DNA of 64,000 nucleotides, from the NCBI GenBank assembly GCA_009602735.1, contig WELA01007082.1, positions 62,001 to 126,000 of the forward strand, given 5' to 3'. The notes beneath the pieces were generated by a model. That model searched no databases, was not told where the DNA came from, and was given only the letters and a program-made list of their open reading frames with translations. The translations under genes were made by a program, and so were the position numbers. The stretch is from Mesotaenium endlicherianum (Eukaryota > Streptophyta > Zygnematophyceae > Zygnematales > Mesotaeniaceae). Positions 18,251-26,217 of this stretch are shown in pieces. Position 1 is the first letter of the stretch. Each line of letters starts with the position of its first letter.

Positions 18251-18579
18251 AAATTTTATTATTAATAGAAATATTACTATTATTGTGGTCGAAATGTTTT
18301 ACGAAGTAAATCAATCTGTATGACACCACAATGGTTGTTTATACGGTAATTTGTCTTAACTCACAGCGGGTATGCAGAACCATCCGTTAACCTACAAGAC
18401 AAATCTACGGTCCAAACCTATCTCGTAAAACGAACCCAAAGTATACCGCCACTATCGGGGAAGTGGTTGTATACTAACAACTGCTTTGTAACAATACAAA
18501 CCCCGGGGGTATTGTGCACAGCATCGCACAAAAAGTCCAGCAAGCAAAGAGCGATTGATCACTATTAAAAACAGTAAAA
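18251..18579. other. Gap with several stem-loops, possible structured RNA
   Basis: No coding frame. After a very AT-rich stretch (to about 18290) four inverted repeats follow closely: ATTTGTCTT / AAGACAAAT (18349-18357 with 18396-18404), TCGT / ACGA near 18423-18433, AGTATAC-cg-CCACT / AGTGG-tt-GTATACT (18440-18475), and TTTGTA / TACAAA just after. The third is a 12-bp stem with a 2x2 internal loop. The cluster could be a structured non-coding RNA, the leader of the downstream gene, or protein-binding sites. No family was recognised. Confidence 0.4.
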
Positions 18580-18888
18580 ATGCCTTTGACACAGTACCCG
18601 GAATGGGAATCCCATTCCAGAAAACTCAGCAAAGAAGAGGTTGAGCATCCCCTGCTGGTAATCGATGAACTTTTTGATTACGCGCATCTCCCGGATGTGA
18701 GAGAGCTTTTATGGCTTTGGCTGAAAACCACGGTGAACGGAGATTTTTCTGATGGTCTTGATCAGCACGAGAGAGGCTCTATACTTTTCTTTTATGAAAA
18801 AATGGAAAGATTGGTAGAAGCGGCACATATACTTCATGTGCGAAACAAATACCAACAACCAGGCGACTCAACCAATGAGCCGCAATAA
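18580..18888 (+). CDS. Hypothetical protein, 102 aa, acidic and helical
   Basis: A 102-residue soluble protein starting at ATG 18580, with no signal peptide or membrane segment. It is rich in Leu, Glu and aromatic residues and probably mostly helical (VIDELFDYAHLPDVRELLW, then FFYEKMERLVEAAHIL). I recall similar short proteins in other Chitinophagaceae but no assigned function. It follows the stem-loop gap and has its own terminator, so it is probably transcribed alone. Confidence 0.6.
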   Translation: MPLTQYPEWESHSRKLSKEEVEHPLLVIDELFDYAHLPDVRELLWLWLKTTVNGDFSDGLDQHERGSILFFYEKMERLVEAAHILHVRNKYQQPGDSTNEPQ

Positions 18889-18891
18889 CAA

Positions 18892-18926
18892 TAAGGCCTT
18901 ACCGATATCAGTAAGGCCTTTGTTTT
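18892..18926 (+). terminator. Terminator after the 102-aa gene
   Basis: AAGGCCTTAC pairs with GTAAGGCCTT around an 8-base loop and is followed by TGTTTT. It begins right after the stop codon; the opposite side could serve the convergent barrel gene weakly. Confidence 0.75.
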
Positions 18927-18968
18927 ACCTGTTGTTGCTGTTTATTCGCTGTTTGTTACCTGCTGGTT

Positions 18969-19541
18969 TTATTTTATCCTCACTGCAACTCCTACCTGGA
19001 GCACATTGCTATAATGCAAAAAATTGGTATTGGCTACAATGTTGGTAAGGCCGAAATTATATCGTGCATCGAACCCTATCTGATCCGTTGCCTGTATCCC
19101 CACTCCCAGGCCCGCACTCAATGCGAACTTGTTATAATCGCTCATGACATTTATTTTGCGGCTGGGGTCCTTGTCGGCCGCGCCTACCAGCATTCCCAAT
19201 TGCGGACCTGCTTCCACATAAACCTGCCTGGCAGGATAGTATTGGAACATCACAGGCACATTGATATAACTCAATGCAATCACCCTGTCGCCCACCGGCG
19301 TCTGGAATCTTTCGCCTTCACCCGAATACATGATCTCCGGCTGGATATACCAATTTCTTGATGATTTTGTAAGCAATGAATTGAAAAACAAACCCACATG
19401 CCCGCTGGTACGGCTGTTGCCACCCGTACTGGATATATCCGCTATGCTAAAACCGCCTTTTACCCCCATTACTTGTGCCTTTGCTTTTGTAAAGCAGCAT
19501 ACCATCAGGAATGCTCCCATTACCATCATACTCTTTTTCAT
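18969..19541 (-). CDS. PorT family outer-membrane beta-barrel protein
   Basis: 190 residues: a signal peptide (MKKSMMVMGAFL... ending KAKAQ) and an eight-strand-like beta-barrel domain of the PorT/OMP_b-brl_2 type, with the usual GVKGGFSIADI opening, YINVPVMFQYYP in the middle, YVEAGPQLGML, and LSAGLGVGIQATD near the end, finishing in the alternating strand VLQVGVAVRIK. Such proteins sit in the outer membrane; most are uncharacterised. ATG 19541 is used because it starts the signal peptide. Confidence 0.88.
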   Translation of the reverse strand: MKKSMMVMGAFLMVCCFTKAKAQVMGVKGGFSIADISSTGGNSRTSGHVGLFFNSLLTKSSRNWYIQPEIMYSGEGERFQTPVGDRVIALSYINVPVMFQYYPARQVYVEAGPQLGMLVGAADKDPSRKINVMSDYNKFALSAGLGVGIQATDQIGFDARYNFGLTNIVANTNFLHYSNVLQVGVAVRIK

Positions 19542-19643
19542 TACAATATTGTTTGATTCATGTCTTGTATTGCCAAATGCCATGCCAAAAAAAACATGAG
19601 ACGCAATTTATATTTATATTTAGTTCACAAACAGTTCATCATC

Positions 19644-20918
19644 ATGTGTAATTTATTTCTCCACCAACAACAAGCTGTCTGGCTGTTTCTGCTCCTGCTG
19701 TGCCCCTGCCTCGTTCCGGCCCAGGAAAAAACAGATTCCTGGCTGCAACAACTGCTGAACAGTAAAGCGCCGCCGCTGCTGCAAAAGGTGTTGAACCACC
19801 CCGACAGTTTTCAATACCAGCTCATCTATACAGAAATCAACCGAGACGCCAACAACCGGCCTCATTTCAAAAATCATTACCTGCATGTAGACCGTAACCG
19901 GTATTTCAATCCTGCTTCTACGGTTAAACTGCCTACTGCGTTGGTGGCATTGGAAAAATTGCACTCGCTTCGTAAATATGGGGTTGACAGGCGAACACAC
20001 ATGTTAACCGATAGCAGCTTCAGTTCCCAGTCTGCCGTATGGGGTGACAGTTCTTCCGCAGATGGTTATCCTTCTGTTGAACACTACATCAAAAAAATAT
20101 TTCTCATTAGTGATAATGATGCATACAACCGCTTGTATGAATTCGTGGGACAAGCAGCACTCAACCGTACTTTATGGAGCAAAGGTTATCCTGATATACG
20201 CATTGTACGGCGGTTTACACCTATGAGTGAGGAAGAGAACCGTCATACCAACTCCATCCGCTTTGAAAAGAATGGAACATTGTTATATCAACAACCTGCC
20301 GCTTACAGCGATATCCCATTCAATTACAATAAGCAGGTATTGGTAGGAAATTCTTTTTACGATCGTTACGATTCACTCATTCATCAACCGATGGATTTCA
20401 CGCGGCATAACAATTTTCCATTGGAAGACCTGCAACAGGTACTTCAGTCGGTGCTCTTTCCTCAATCGGTTCCTGCATCGAAACGATTCCATTTATCGGA
20501 TGAGGATGAGCAACTCTTATACCAGTATATGTCGGAATACCCTTCTGAAAGTCAGCATCCACGCTATGACACCACCACCTATTTCGACAGCTATACCAAA
20601 TTCTTCCTGTTCAAAGATGGCCGTCAAAAAATACCTTCCAATATCCGTATCTTTAATAAAACGGGATGGTCTTACGGCTATCTTACCGATGCAGCTTACA
20701 TCGTTGATTTCGATAAAAAAATTGAATTCATGCTTTCTGGTGTCATATATGTTAATCGCGATGGAATTTTAAACGATGACAAATACGAGTATGAAGAAAC
20801 CGGTTATCCTTTCTTTAAAGAAGTAGGCAGGATCATATATGAATATGAACAAAACCGGAAACGTTCTCATCAACCCAACCTTAACAAATTTGTCCTGGAC
20901 TATAATGCAATACCATGA
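19644..20918 (+). CDS. Serine hydrolase of the beta-lactamase/penicillin-binding fold
   Basis: About 424 residues with a signal peptide (hydrophobic run, then CPCLVPAQ). Class-A-like active-site motifs are visible: PASTVKLP (SxxK, near residue 99), LISDNDAYNRLYE (the SDN-like motif, near 160) and NKTGWSYGY (KTG, near 345). The spacing between SxxK and KTG is larger than in true class A beta-lactamases, so this is a related serine hydrolase; resistance activity should not be assumed. The internal ATG at 19644 gives the signal peptide and is preferred over the longer frame from 19560. Confidence 0.85.
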   Translation: MCNLFLHQQQAVWLFLLLLCPCLVPAQEKTDSWLQQLLNSKAPPLLQKVLNHPDSFQYQLIYTEINRDANNRPHFKNHYLHVDRNRYFNPASTVKLPTALVALEKLHSLRKYGVDRRTHMLTDSSFSSQSAVWGDSSSADGYPSVEHYIKKIFLISDNDAYNRLYEFVGQAALNRTLWSKGYPDIRIVRRFTPMSEEENRHTNSIRFEKNGTLLYQQPAAYSDIPFNYNKQVLVGNSFYDRYDSLIHQPMDFTRHNNFPLEDLQQVLQSVLFPQSVPASKRFHLSDEDEQLLYQYMSEYPSESQHPRYDTTTYFDSYTKFFLFKDGRQKIPSNIRIFNKTGWSYGYLTDAAYIVDFDKKIEFMLSGVIYVNRDGILNDDKYEYEETGYPFFKEVGRIIYEYEQNRKRSHQPNLNKFVLDYNAIP

Positions 20919-20963
20919 TCATTCAAAAAAAGAATTTTAACCGAATCATTATTCATTGATATT

Positions 20964-22007
20964 ATGCAACAGATCAGAACCGCACTGCTGTCTTTTGGAA
21001 TGTCGGGCAGGATATTCCATGCCCCCTTCATTCATTTACATCCCGGCCTCGAATTATATGGTGTGTGGGAAAGAACAAAATCCGCTTCACTCGAATTTTA
21101 TCCTGGCATTCGCATCTTTCGTTCGCTGGAAGAACTGCTTGCCGATGAAAGCATTGAACTGGTGATTGTGAACACACCCACCAATACGCATTTTGAATAC
21201 ACTAAAAAAGTATTGGAAGCAGGTAAACATGCGGTGGTGGAAAAAGCATTCACCACTTCCGTGGCCGAAGCCATTGAACTGCAACAACTGGCTGCACAAC
21301 AGCATAAAAAAATAAGCGTATTCCAGAACCGCAGGTGGGATAGTGATTTCAAGACCGTAAAAAAAATAGTAGAAGAAGGGTGGCTCGGTGATATCACCGA
21401 AGCCGAGTTTCATTTCGACAGGTACAAGGAAGAATTGAGTCCCAAAATGCACAAAGAGATTCCCGGTCCCGGTGCAGGTGTGCTCAACGACCTGGGTCCG
21501 CATTTGATTGACCAGGCCCTGTTTCTTTTCGGAATGCCCGATGCATTGTTTGCCGATATCCGCATTACCAGGCCGGTATCGCAGGTGGATGATTATTTTG
21601 AGCTACTGCTTTATTATAAAACCATGCGAGTTCGCCTGAAAGCAGGTTACCTGGTGAGAGAACCCCTTCCTTCTTTTATCGTACATGGTCACAAAGGATC
21701 ATTTATCAAAACGCGCGCGGATGTACAGGAAGCGGATCTGATAGAAAATAAAAAGCCGGGCGGAACCGATTGGGGAACAGAACCTGTATCAGAAGAAGGA
21801 TTATTGCATACAGAAAAGAACGGGAAAATTATCAGGGAACGGATTCATACGCTACAGGGCAATTATTATGCATATTATGAAGCTGTTTATCATGCAATCA
21901 TCCAAAACACAGAGATGCCTGTTACCGTACAAGATGGTATCAACGTTGTGCGGATCATTGAGGCTGCAGTACAAAGCAGTGCGGCAGGTAAACTGATCCA
22001 ACTATAA
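20964..22007 (+). CDS. Gfo/Idh/MocA family NAD(P)-dependent oxidoreductase
   Basis: 347 residues. The N-terminal Rossmann fold opens with ALLSFGMSGRIFHAPFIHLH (a GxSGxxFH variant of the GxGxxG motif), followed by VIVNTPTNTHFEYTKKVLEAGKHAVVEKAF, where the usual EKP motif is EKA. The C-terminal dimerisation/substrate domain has GAGVLNDLGPHLIDQAL with the conserved Asp/His pair. It probably oxidises a sugar or polyol; the substrate is unknown. It starts 45 bases after the serine hydrolase gene and ends at a strong terminator. Confidence 0.92.
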   Translation: MQQIRTALLSFGMSGRIFHAPFIHLHPGLELYGVWERTKSASLEFYPGIRIFRSLEELLADESIELVIVNTPTNTHFEYTKKVLEAGKHAVVEKAFTTSVAEAIELQQLAAQQHKKISVFQNRRWDSDFKTVKKIVEEGWLGDITEAEFHFDRYKEELSPKMHKEIPGPGAGVLNDLGPHLIDQALFLFGMPDALFADIRITRPVSQVDDYFELLLYYKTMRVRLKAGYLVREPLPSFIVHGHKGSFIKTRADVQEADLIENKKPGGTDWGTEPVSEEGLLHTEKNGKIIRERIHTLQGNYYAYYEAVYHAIIQNTEMPVTVQDGINVVRIIEAAVQSSAAGKLIQL

Positions 22008-22018
22008 TATCATCAAAT

Positions 22019-22048
22019 AAAAAAGCCCCCGCATGCGGAGGCTTTTTT
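22019..22048. terminator. Bidirectional terminator
   Basis: AAAAAAGCC pairs with GGCTTTTTT around an inner CCGCATGCGG palindrome. It separates the converging oxidoreductase and transaldolase-family genes. Confidence 0.88.
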
Positions 22049-22067
22049 ATTAATCAATATCGTTCAT

Positions 22068-22718
22068 TTACATTTTCTTGGCATCTTCCAGGAACTTAGC
22101 CAGACCAATATCCGTTAAAGGATGTTTGAGCAAGCCGAGGATGGAATCGAGCGGACAGGTACATACATCCGCCCCTGCTTCTGCAGCTTTGGTGATATGC
22201 AGTGCGCTGCGGATAGAAGCCGCCAAGATTTCTGTTCTGTAATTCTGTATATCGTAGATATGGCGGATCTGCGCAATCAGTTCCATACCATCCCAACCAC
22301 TATCGTCGATACGGCCGATGAAAGGCGACACATAACTGGCGCCTGCTTTGGCAGCCAGGATGGCCTGTCCGGCAGAGAACACCAAAGTGCAATTGGTACG
22401 GATACCATTATCGGTAAACCATTTGATGGCTTTTACGCCGTCTTTGATCATGGGAACTTTCACCACGATATTGGGGTGAATGGCCGCCAGTTTTTTCCCT
22501 TCTTCAACAATGGTAGCAAAATCGGTCGATAACACTTCTGCACTTACATCGCCATCTACCAGCTCGCAAATGGTTTTGTAATGATTGGCAATAGCAGCTT
22601 CTCCTTTGATGCCTTCTTTTGCCATCAGGGAAGGATTGGTGGTTACACCATCGAGGATACCCAGGTCATGGGCTTCTTTGATCTGGGAAAGATTACCCGT
22701 GTCGATAAAAAATTTCAT
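22068..22718 (-). CDS. fsa: Transaldolase-family protein (fructose-6-phosphate aldolase-like)
   Basis: 216 residues, the short single-domain TalC/Fsa group: MKFFIDTGNLSQI start, GVTTNPSLMAKEG, IVVKVPMIKDG with the Schiff-base Lys near residue 85, TNCTLVFSAGQAILAAKAGA and SPFIGRIDDSGWDG. Proteins of this group act either as transaldolase in the pentose phosphate pathway or as fructose-6-phosphate aldolase; sequence by eye cannot separate them. ATG 22718 is the family start; the longer frame from 22814 runs into the SRP RNA gene. It lies just downstream of ffs on the same strand. Confidence 0.92.
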   Translation of the reverse strand: MKFFIDTGNLSQIKEAHDLGILDGVTTNPSLMAKEGIKGEAAIANHYKTICELVDGDVSAEVLSTDFATIVEEGKKLAAIHPNIVVKVPMIKDGVKAIKWFTDNGIRTNCTLVFSAGQAILAAKAGASYVSPFIGRIDDSGWDGMELIAQIRHIYDIQNYRTEILAASIRSALHITKAAEAGADVCTCPLDSILGLLKHPLTDIGLAKFLEDAKKM

Positions 22719-22782
22719 GCGGTATAAAATTAGCTCCCCCTCAAATGAAATGCCCCCATCGGGGGTGGAGGGGGTAAAAAAT

Positions 22783-22876
22783 GGCAGGCTACTCACATCG
22801 CACCGCTCAACCACTTATCCTTGCTGCATTCCTGCCCTGGGGAGGTTCAGCAGGAGCTGGTCGTGTAAGACCTGCC
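22783..22876 (-). ncRNA. ffs: Signal recognition particle RNA, small bacterial type (4.5S)
   Basis: The minus strand contains the conserved SRP domain IV: CTGAACCTCCCCAGGGCAGG followed by AATGCAGCAAGG. The ends pair: GGCAGG at the 5' end (22876-22871) with CCTGCC at the 3' end (22788-22783), giving about 94 nucleotides. A TAGCTTTG box ends 6 bases upstream of the proposed 5' end and a run of six T follows shortly after the 3' end on the minus strand. The RNA scaffolds Ffh for co-translational targeting to the membrane. Confidence 0.93.
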
Positions 22877-22881
22877 GGTTG

Positions 22882-22889
22882 CAAAGCTA
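22882..22889 (-). promoter_or_regulatory. -7 box of the SRP RNA gene
   Basis: TAGCTTTG on the minus strand fits TAnnTTTG and places the transcription start at about 22876, exactly where the terminal stem of the RNA begins. Confidence 0.65.
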
Positions 22890-22918
22890 AGGCATCGCAG
22901 TTTATTTTCCCGTTTTTT

Positions 22919-24196
22919 TTAATATCGTCCTGTGCGTGAATTGATTGTGCTGATGCCCAGCAATTCATCGTGTCTGCCGCTCAATGAACGATAATAGACC
23001 AATATGGTATAATCGTTCTCTGTTTCCCAATAATTTCCTTCGGTGAGATCGGTAGCAGCTCTTTCGTCCGGATCTTTAACAGATTTGGTAACATAGATGT
23101 AGCTGTAATAACCTTGTTTGAGCAACAGGGTCTTGGTATATACGCCATTCGCTTCATCGAACTGCATCAGGGAAGTATCGCTTACCTGGTTGCCTGTACA
23201 TTCACCCAACAAATATACACGGCGCCCTGCAAGAGGCTGTTTATTCGCCGGCGCCAATGTGAACTTCACTTGCGCATAATCGCTCTGCCACCAGGGGTTG
23301 ATCGATTCTGTAGCACTGATCTGGTCCCAACCGTTGCGATCTGTAAAGAACACATAAGCAAGTTGTTGCCGCTGAAAATCGGGTTTCATGTATACGGCAA
23401 ATGGCCGCTCGCGCTGGTCGATATGATCTACGCGATCGCTTTCAAAACGAAAGCTCTGCAAATCGGCCCAGCGGTATTCTTTCCCGGCTGCAAAAACACA
23501 ATCGCGCTCTCCGTTATACTCCAGTACATTGTTACGGATGAAGGATGGCTGGATACCGGTAACCGCATCATCCCAACGGTTGTTTTGCAACACAACCACT
23601 TTCACCTGCTGCTGCACATTCAGCACATTCATTTCACGGGTGTTGATGAAGAACTGTAGTTTCTGGTGGGTTTGTATCAATGCATTATCAAACGGTTGTA
23701 ATATTCGCGCGCCGACAGACATCTTATCTTCCATCACCATGAGGCGTTTGGTAAAAGCCAATTGTGAAGTATCGCCATTAAGGAATACTTTCAACAGGTA
23801 ATTACCGCTCCGGGTAGGGATACAATTCCGTTCGGGCAGCAGGGCCTGGTAATGTACATAGGGAGTGGTACTGATAGATGACATGCGATACTGGTACAAA
23901 CGGTTTTGCTGAAAACCATTGATATAGTCGAACGGACTCAGGTCCGCCGGCGTCCAGTCTGCATTACACAACTGAAGGGTGTAAAAATAATTCTTCGAAT
24001 ATCCGTCAAGATCATCGAAATGCAGCTCCAGCAGGTCGGGAGAATTGAGCCGGATGACCGGCAAACTCTGCTGGTTGTTTTGCTGGAATAATTTGACGGT
24101 CCTGATGCCCGGCATATACACATGATCGGGCAAACGCTGTGCATGCAACAAAAAACAACCCTGCCAGACGAGGAATACCAAGAGCAACTTTTTCAT
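22919..24196 (-). CDS. Type IX secretion system plug protein (DUF5103 family)
   Basis: 425 residues with a signal peptide (LLLVFLVWQGCFLLHA). It matches the family formerly named DUF5103: early LPDHVYMPGIRTVKLFQQNN, LPVIRLNSPDLLELHFDDL, YTLQLCNADWTP, and the late LLGECTGNQVSD and LLKQGYYSYIYVT. In the solved Flavobacterium SprA (Sov) translocon a protein of this family closes the periplasmic side of the pore, and it is now called the T9SS plug. No other T9SS gene is in the window. The assignment comes from recalled family patterns. Confidence 0.8.
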   Translation of the reverse strand: MKKLLLVFLVWQGCFLLHAQRLPDHVYMPGIRTVKLFQQNNQQSLPVIRLNSPDLLELHFDDLDGYSKNYFYTLQLCNADWTPADLSPFDYINGFQQNRLYQYRMSSISTTPYVHYQALLPERNCIPTRSGNYLLKVFLNGDTSQLAFTKRLMVMEDKMSVGARILQPFDNALIQTHQKLQFFINTREMNVLNVQQQVKVVVLQNNRWDDAVTGIQPSFIRNNVLEYNGERDCVFAAGKEYRWADLQSFRFESDRVDHIDQRERPFAVYMKPDFQRQQLAYVFFTDRNGWDQISATESINPWWQSDYAQVKFTLAPANKQPLAGRRVYLLGECTGNQVSDTSLMQFDEANGVYTKTLLLKQGYYSYIYVTKSVKDPDERAATDLTEGNYWETENDYTILVYYRSLSGRHDELLGISTINSRTGRY

Positions 24197-24236
24197 GTTG
24201 TAAAGATGCAGTAAAACGGCCTGCCAGTCAATTCAT

Positions 24237-24268
24237 TTTGCTGCATTGCAGACAGCTCCGTAGATTTG
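24237..24268 (+). promoter_or_regulatory. Promoter of the FtsX-type permease gene
   Basis: TTTG (24237-24240), 20-base spacer, TAGATTTG (24261-24268): a full match to the Bacteroidota promoter pattern. The expected transcription start is about 15 bases before the TTG start codon. Confidence 0.75.
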
Positions 24269-24290
24269 GCTGAATCAAAATCAATGCCGT

Positions 24291-25523
24291 TTGGGTCTTG
24301 CCCTTGATATTGCAAAGCGTGTTGCGTTCAACCGTCAAAAATCATTTTCCAGGTTCATCATCCGGTTATCGGTTGCTGCAACGGCTTTAAGCGTGGCGGC
24401 CATGGTCATTACCCTCTCTTTTGTAAATGGGTTCCAGCAGAAAGTGTCGGAAAAAGTATTCAGTTTCTGGGGGCATATCCGTGTACAGAAATATGAGGCC
24501 GGGAAATCGCTGGTTGCCGAAGAAACCCCTCTTCAAAAAGATCCTTCAGTAGAAAACATCATTCGCCAGCAACCCGGTGTAACACAAGTGCAGGGGTTTG
24601 CTACCAAATCGGTGGTGTTGGAAAAGAATAAAGAGATCGAAGGCGTGCTGCTCAAAGGCATTGAAGGGAATTACGACAGCAGCCGGCTGAAGCCTTACCT
24701 CGTGGAGGGCCGATGGATACATTTCAATGACAGCCTGTATAGCCGCGAATTGTTGCTTTCTGCACAACTGGCTTCGCAATTGAAAGTGAACCTGAACGAT
24801 ACTATTACTGTTTATTTCATTTCATCCGTCGACGGCAGCAGAACTTACCGCAGGCTGAGCATAGCCGGCATTTACAAAACTGGTATTGAAGAATACGATA
24901 AGCTGTTCATCATCGGCGACCTGCGGCTGATCAGGCGCGTAAACAGTTGGCAGGATGATGAGATCGGCGGCTATGAATTGTTTGTAAAAGATGATCATTC
25001 CATGACGGCCATTAATGATGCTTTGCTAAATCACCTGCCGCCGGAATGGATGAGCCGGAGCATACCCGAGATCTATCCCAATATTTTTGATTGGCTCAAC
25101 ATCCAGGATGTGAACAGGAATGTCATTTTCATTGTCATGTCTGTGGTGGCCATTATCAACCTGGCCACTTGTTTACTGATACTGATGCTGGAAAGAACCC
25201 GCATGATTGGGATCCTAAAAGCCATTGGCGCTACCGACTGGCTGATACAGCGTGTGTTCCTGTACCATGCTACTGTTATTACCCTCGCGGGCATTGGTAT
25301 TGGGTTTGTGACAGGTACCGGCATCTGCCTGCTGCAACAGTATACACATTTCATCAAACTCGACGAAGCCTCATATTATGTACGGTATGCGCCTGTAACG
25401 ATCAACTGGATACAGGTTGCAGTGGTTTGTATGACCACTGCATTGGTTTGTTACCTTTCTCTTTTATTGCCCACCTGGCTCATCAGGAAAATCAGTCCTG
25501 TGAAAGCCATACAGTTCAGATAG
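24291..25523 (+). CDS. ABC transporter permease of the FtsX/LolC-LolE type
   Basis: 410 residues: a first membrane segment (about 24-47), a large periplasmic MacB/LolE-like domain (about 50-265), then three membrane segments (near 278-300, 322-345, 370-395). Marks are IAKRVAFNRQKSFSRFIIRLS, MLERTRMIGILKAIGATDWLI and the C-terminal PTWLIRKISPVKAIQFR. It probably works in lipoprotein release from the inner membrane; its ATPase gene is not next to it. The start is TTG, since the conserved N-terminus begins there and no in-frame ATG lies just upstream. Confidence 0.88.
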   Translation: MGLALDIAKRVAFNRQKSFSRFIIRLSVAATALSVAAMVITLSFVNGFQQKVSEKVFSFWGHIRVQKYEAGKSLVAEETPLQKDPSVENIIRQQPGVTQVQGFATKSVVLEKNKEIEGVLLKGIEGNYDSSRLKPYLVEGRWIHFNDSLYSRELLLSAQLASQLKVNLNDTITVYFISSVDGSRTYRRLSIAGIYKTGIEEYDKLFIIGDLRLIRRVNSWQDDEIGGYELFVKDDHSMTAINDALLNHLPPEWMSRSIPEIYPNIFDWLNIQDVNRNVIFIVMSVVAIINLATCLLILMLERTRMIGILKAIGATDWLIQRVFLYHATVITLAGIGIGFVTGTGICLLQQYTHFIKLDEASYYVRYAPVTINWIQVAVVCMTTALVCYLSLLLPTWLIRKISPVKAIQFR

Positions 25524-25665
25524 TATTTTGGGATGATGAAAATATGCTTCCGGGCATGTTATGATCACCCTATATGATCTATATGACGATTTCATTATTT
25601 CAATACATTATACATATTTATATTAATATGTTTGTATCAAAAATAACCTAATATACTCATTATAT

Positions 25666-25845
25666 ATGAACCCAACAACGGGATTCTTCCGGGCTGCCAT
25701 GTCCGCTCTTGGAATTCTCTTCTTCAACCTGCTGACTGCTCAAACCCCTGTCATCACCGGCCATGTTACCGCACAAAACAGCGGAGAACCCCTGCAAGGG
25801 GTATCGGTCGTGATCAAAGTATCGGCGCACGTTTCCCCCGTGTGA
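25666..25845 (+). pseudogene. Remnant of a SusC-like TonB-dependent transporter (N-terminus only)
   Basis: A 59-codon frame holds a signal peptide (ALGILFFNLLTAQ) and the first strands of the carboxypeptidase-regulatory-like domain (ITGHVTAQNSGEPLQGVSVV) that opens SusC proteins; the family is about 1000 residues long, so almost everything is gone. A TATGTTTG box at 25627-25634 upstream looks like its old promoter. Sequence continues directly into a sialidase remnant in another frame, so a deletion probably joined two neighbouring genes. Confidence 0.7.
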
Positions 25846-26216
25846 AATTTGCAGATGCCGATACCGGAATCAACCTCAATGAAAACTGCAGCCCGCTTCA
25901 TCGTTTACCCGTTGAAAAAATCGTCCGAAACAAAGGCCATGACGGCGTACACACTTACCGGATACCCGGCATGTCTTACAGCGACGATCAGGGCAGCATG
26001 ATCTCATTCATATATCACGGAAAAAACGTACTGGCTTTTTCAAACCCGCACGTACAGAAAGGCCGGAGGAACCTGACCATCCAGTTCAGTTTCGATGAAG
26101 GCAGCACATGGTTGTCGCAATACAACATGTTGGTAGATGAGCGGTCTTTCTTCGGGTATTCTTCACTGGTATATACGGGTGATCTGCTTTACACCAAATT
26201 CCGCCTGCCTTTCTGA
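25842..26216 (+). pseudogene. Sialidase (exo-alpha-sialidase, GH33-type) remnant with central deletion
   Basis: The frame holds the start of the sialidase catalytic domain (KIVRNKGHDGVHTYRIPG, with the RIP motif) and, shortly afterwards, its end (VLAFSNPHVQKGRRNLTI, then SFDEGSTWLSQYNMLVDE and GYSSLVYTGDLL). The middle propellers with the Asp boxes and most catalytic residues are missing, so at about 125 codons against roughly 400 or more in intact enzymes this is not functional. The same frame is open for about ten codons before 25842. It ends one base before the stop codon of the HTCS gene. Confidence 0.7.
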
Positions 26217-26217
26217 A

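Noticed and set aside
18340-18480. tRNA, tmRNA or RNase P RNA in the structured gap
   Set aside because: No cloverleaf, T-loop or family-specific conserved segments could be seen; kept only as an unassigned structured region.
22719-22814. N-terminal extension of the transaldolase-family protein
   Set aside because: The extra codons run into the SRP RNA gene and are not part of the family; ATG 22718 gives the known start.
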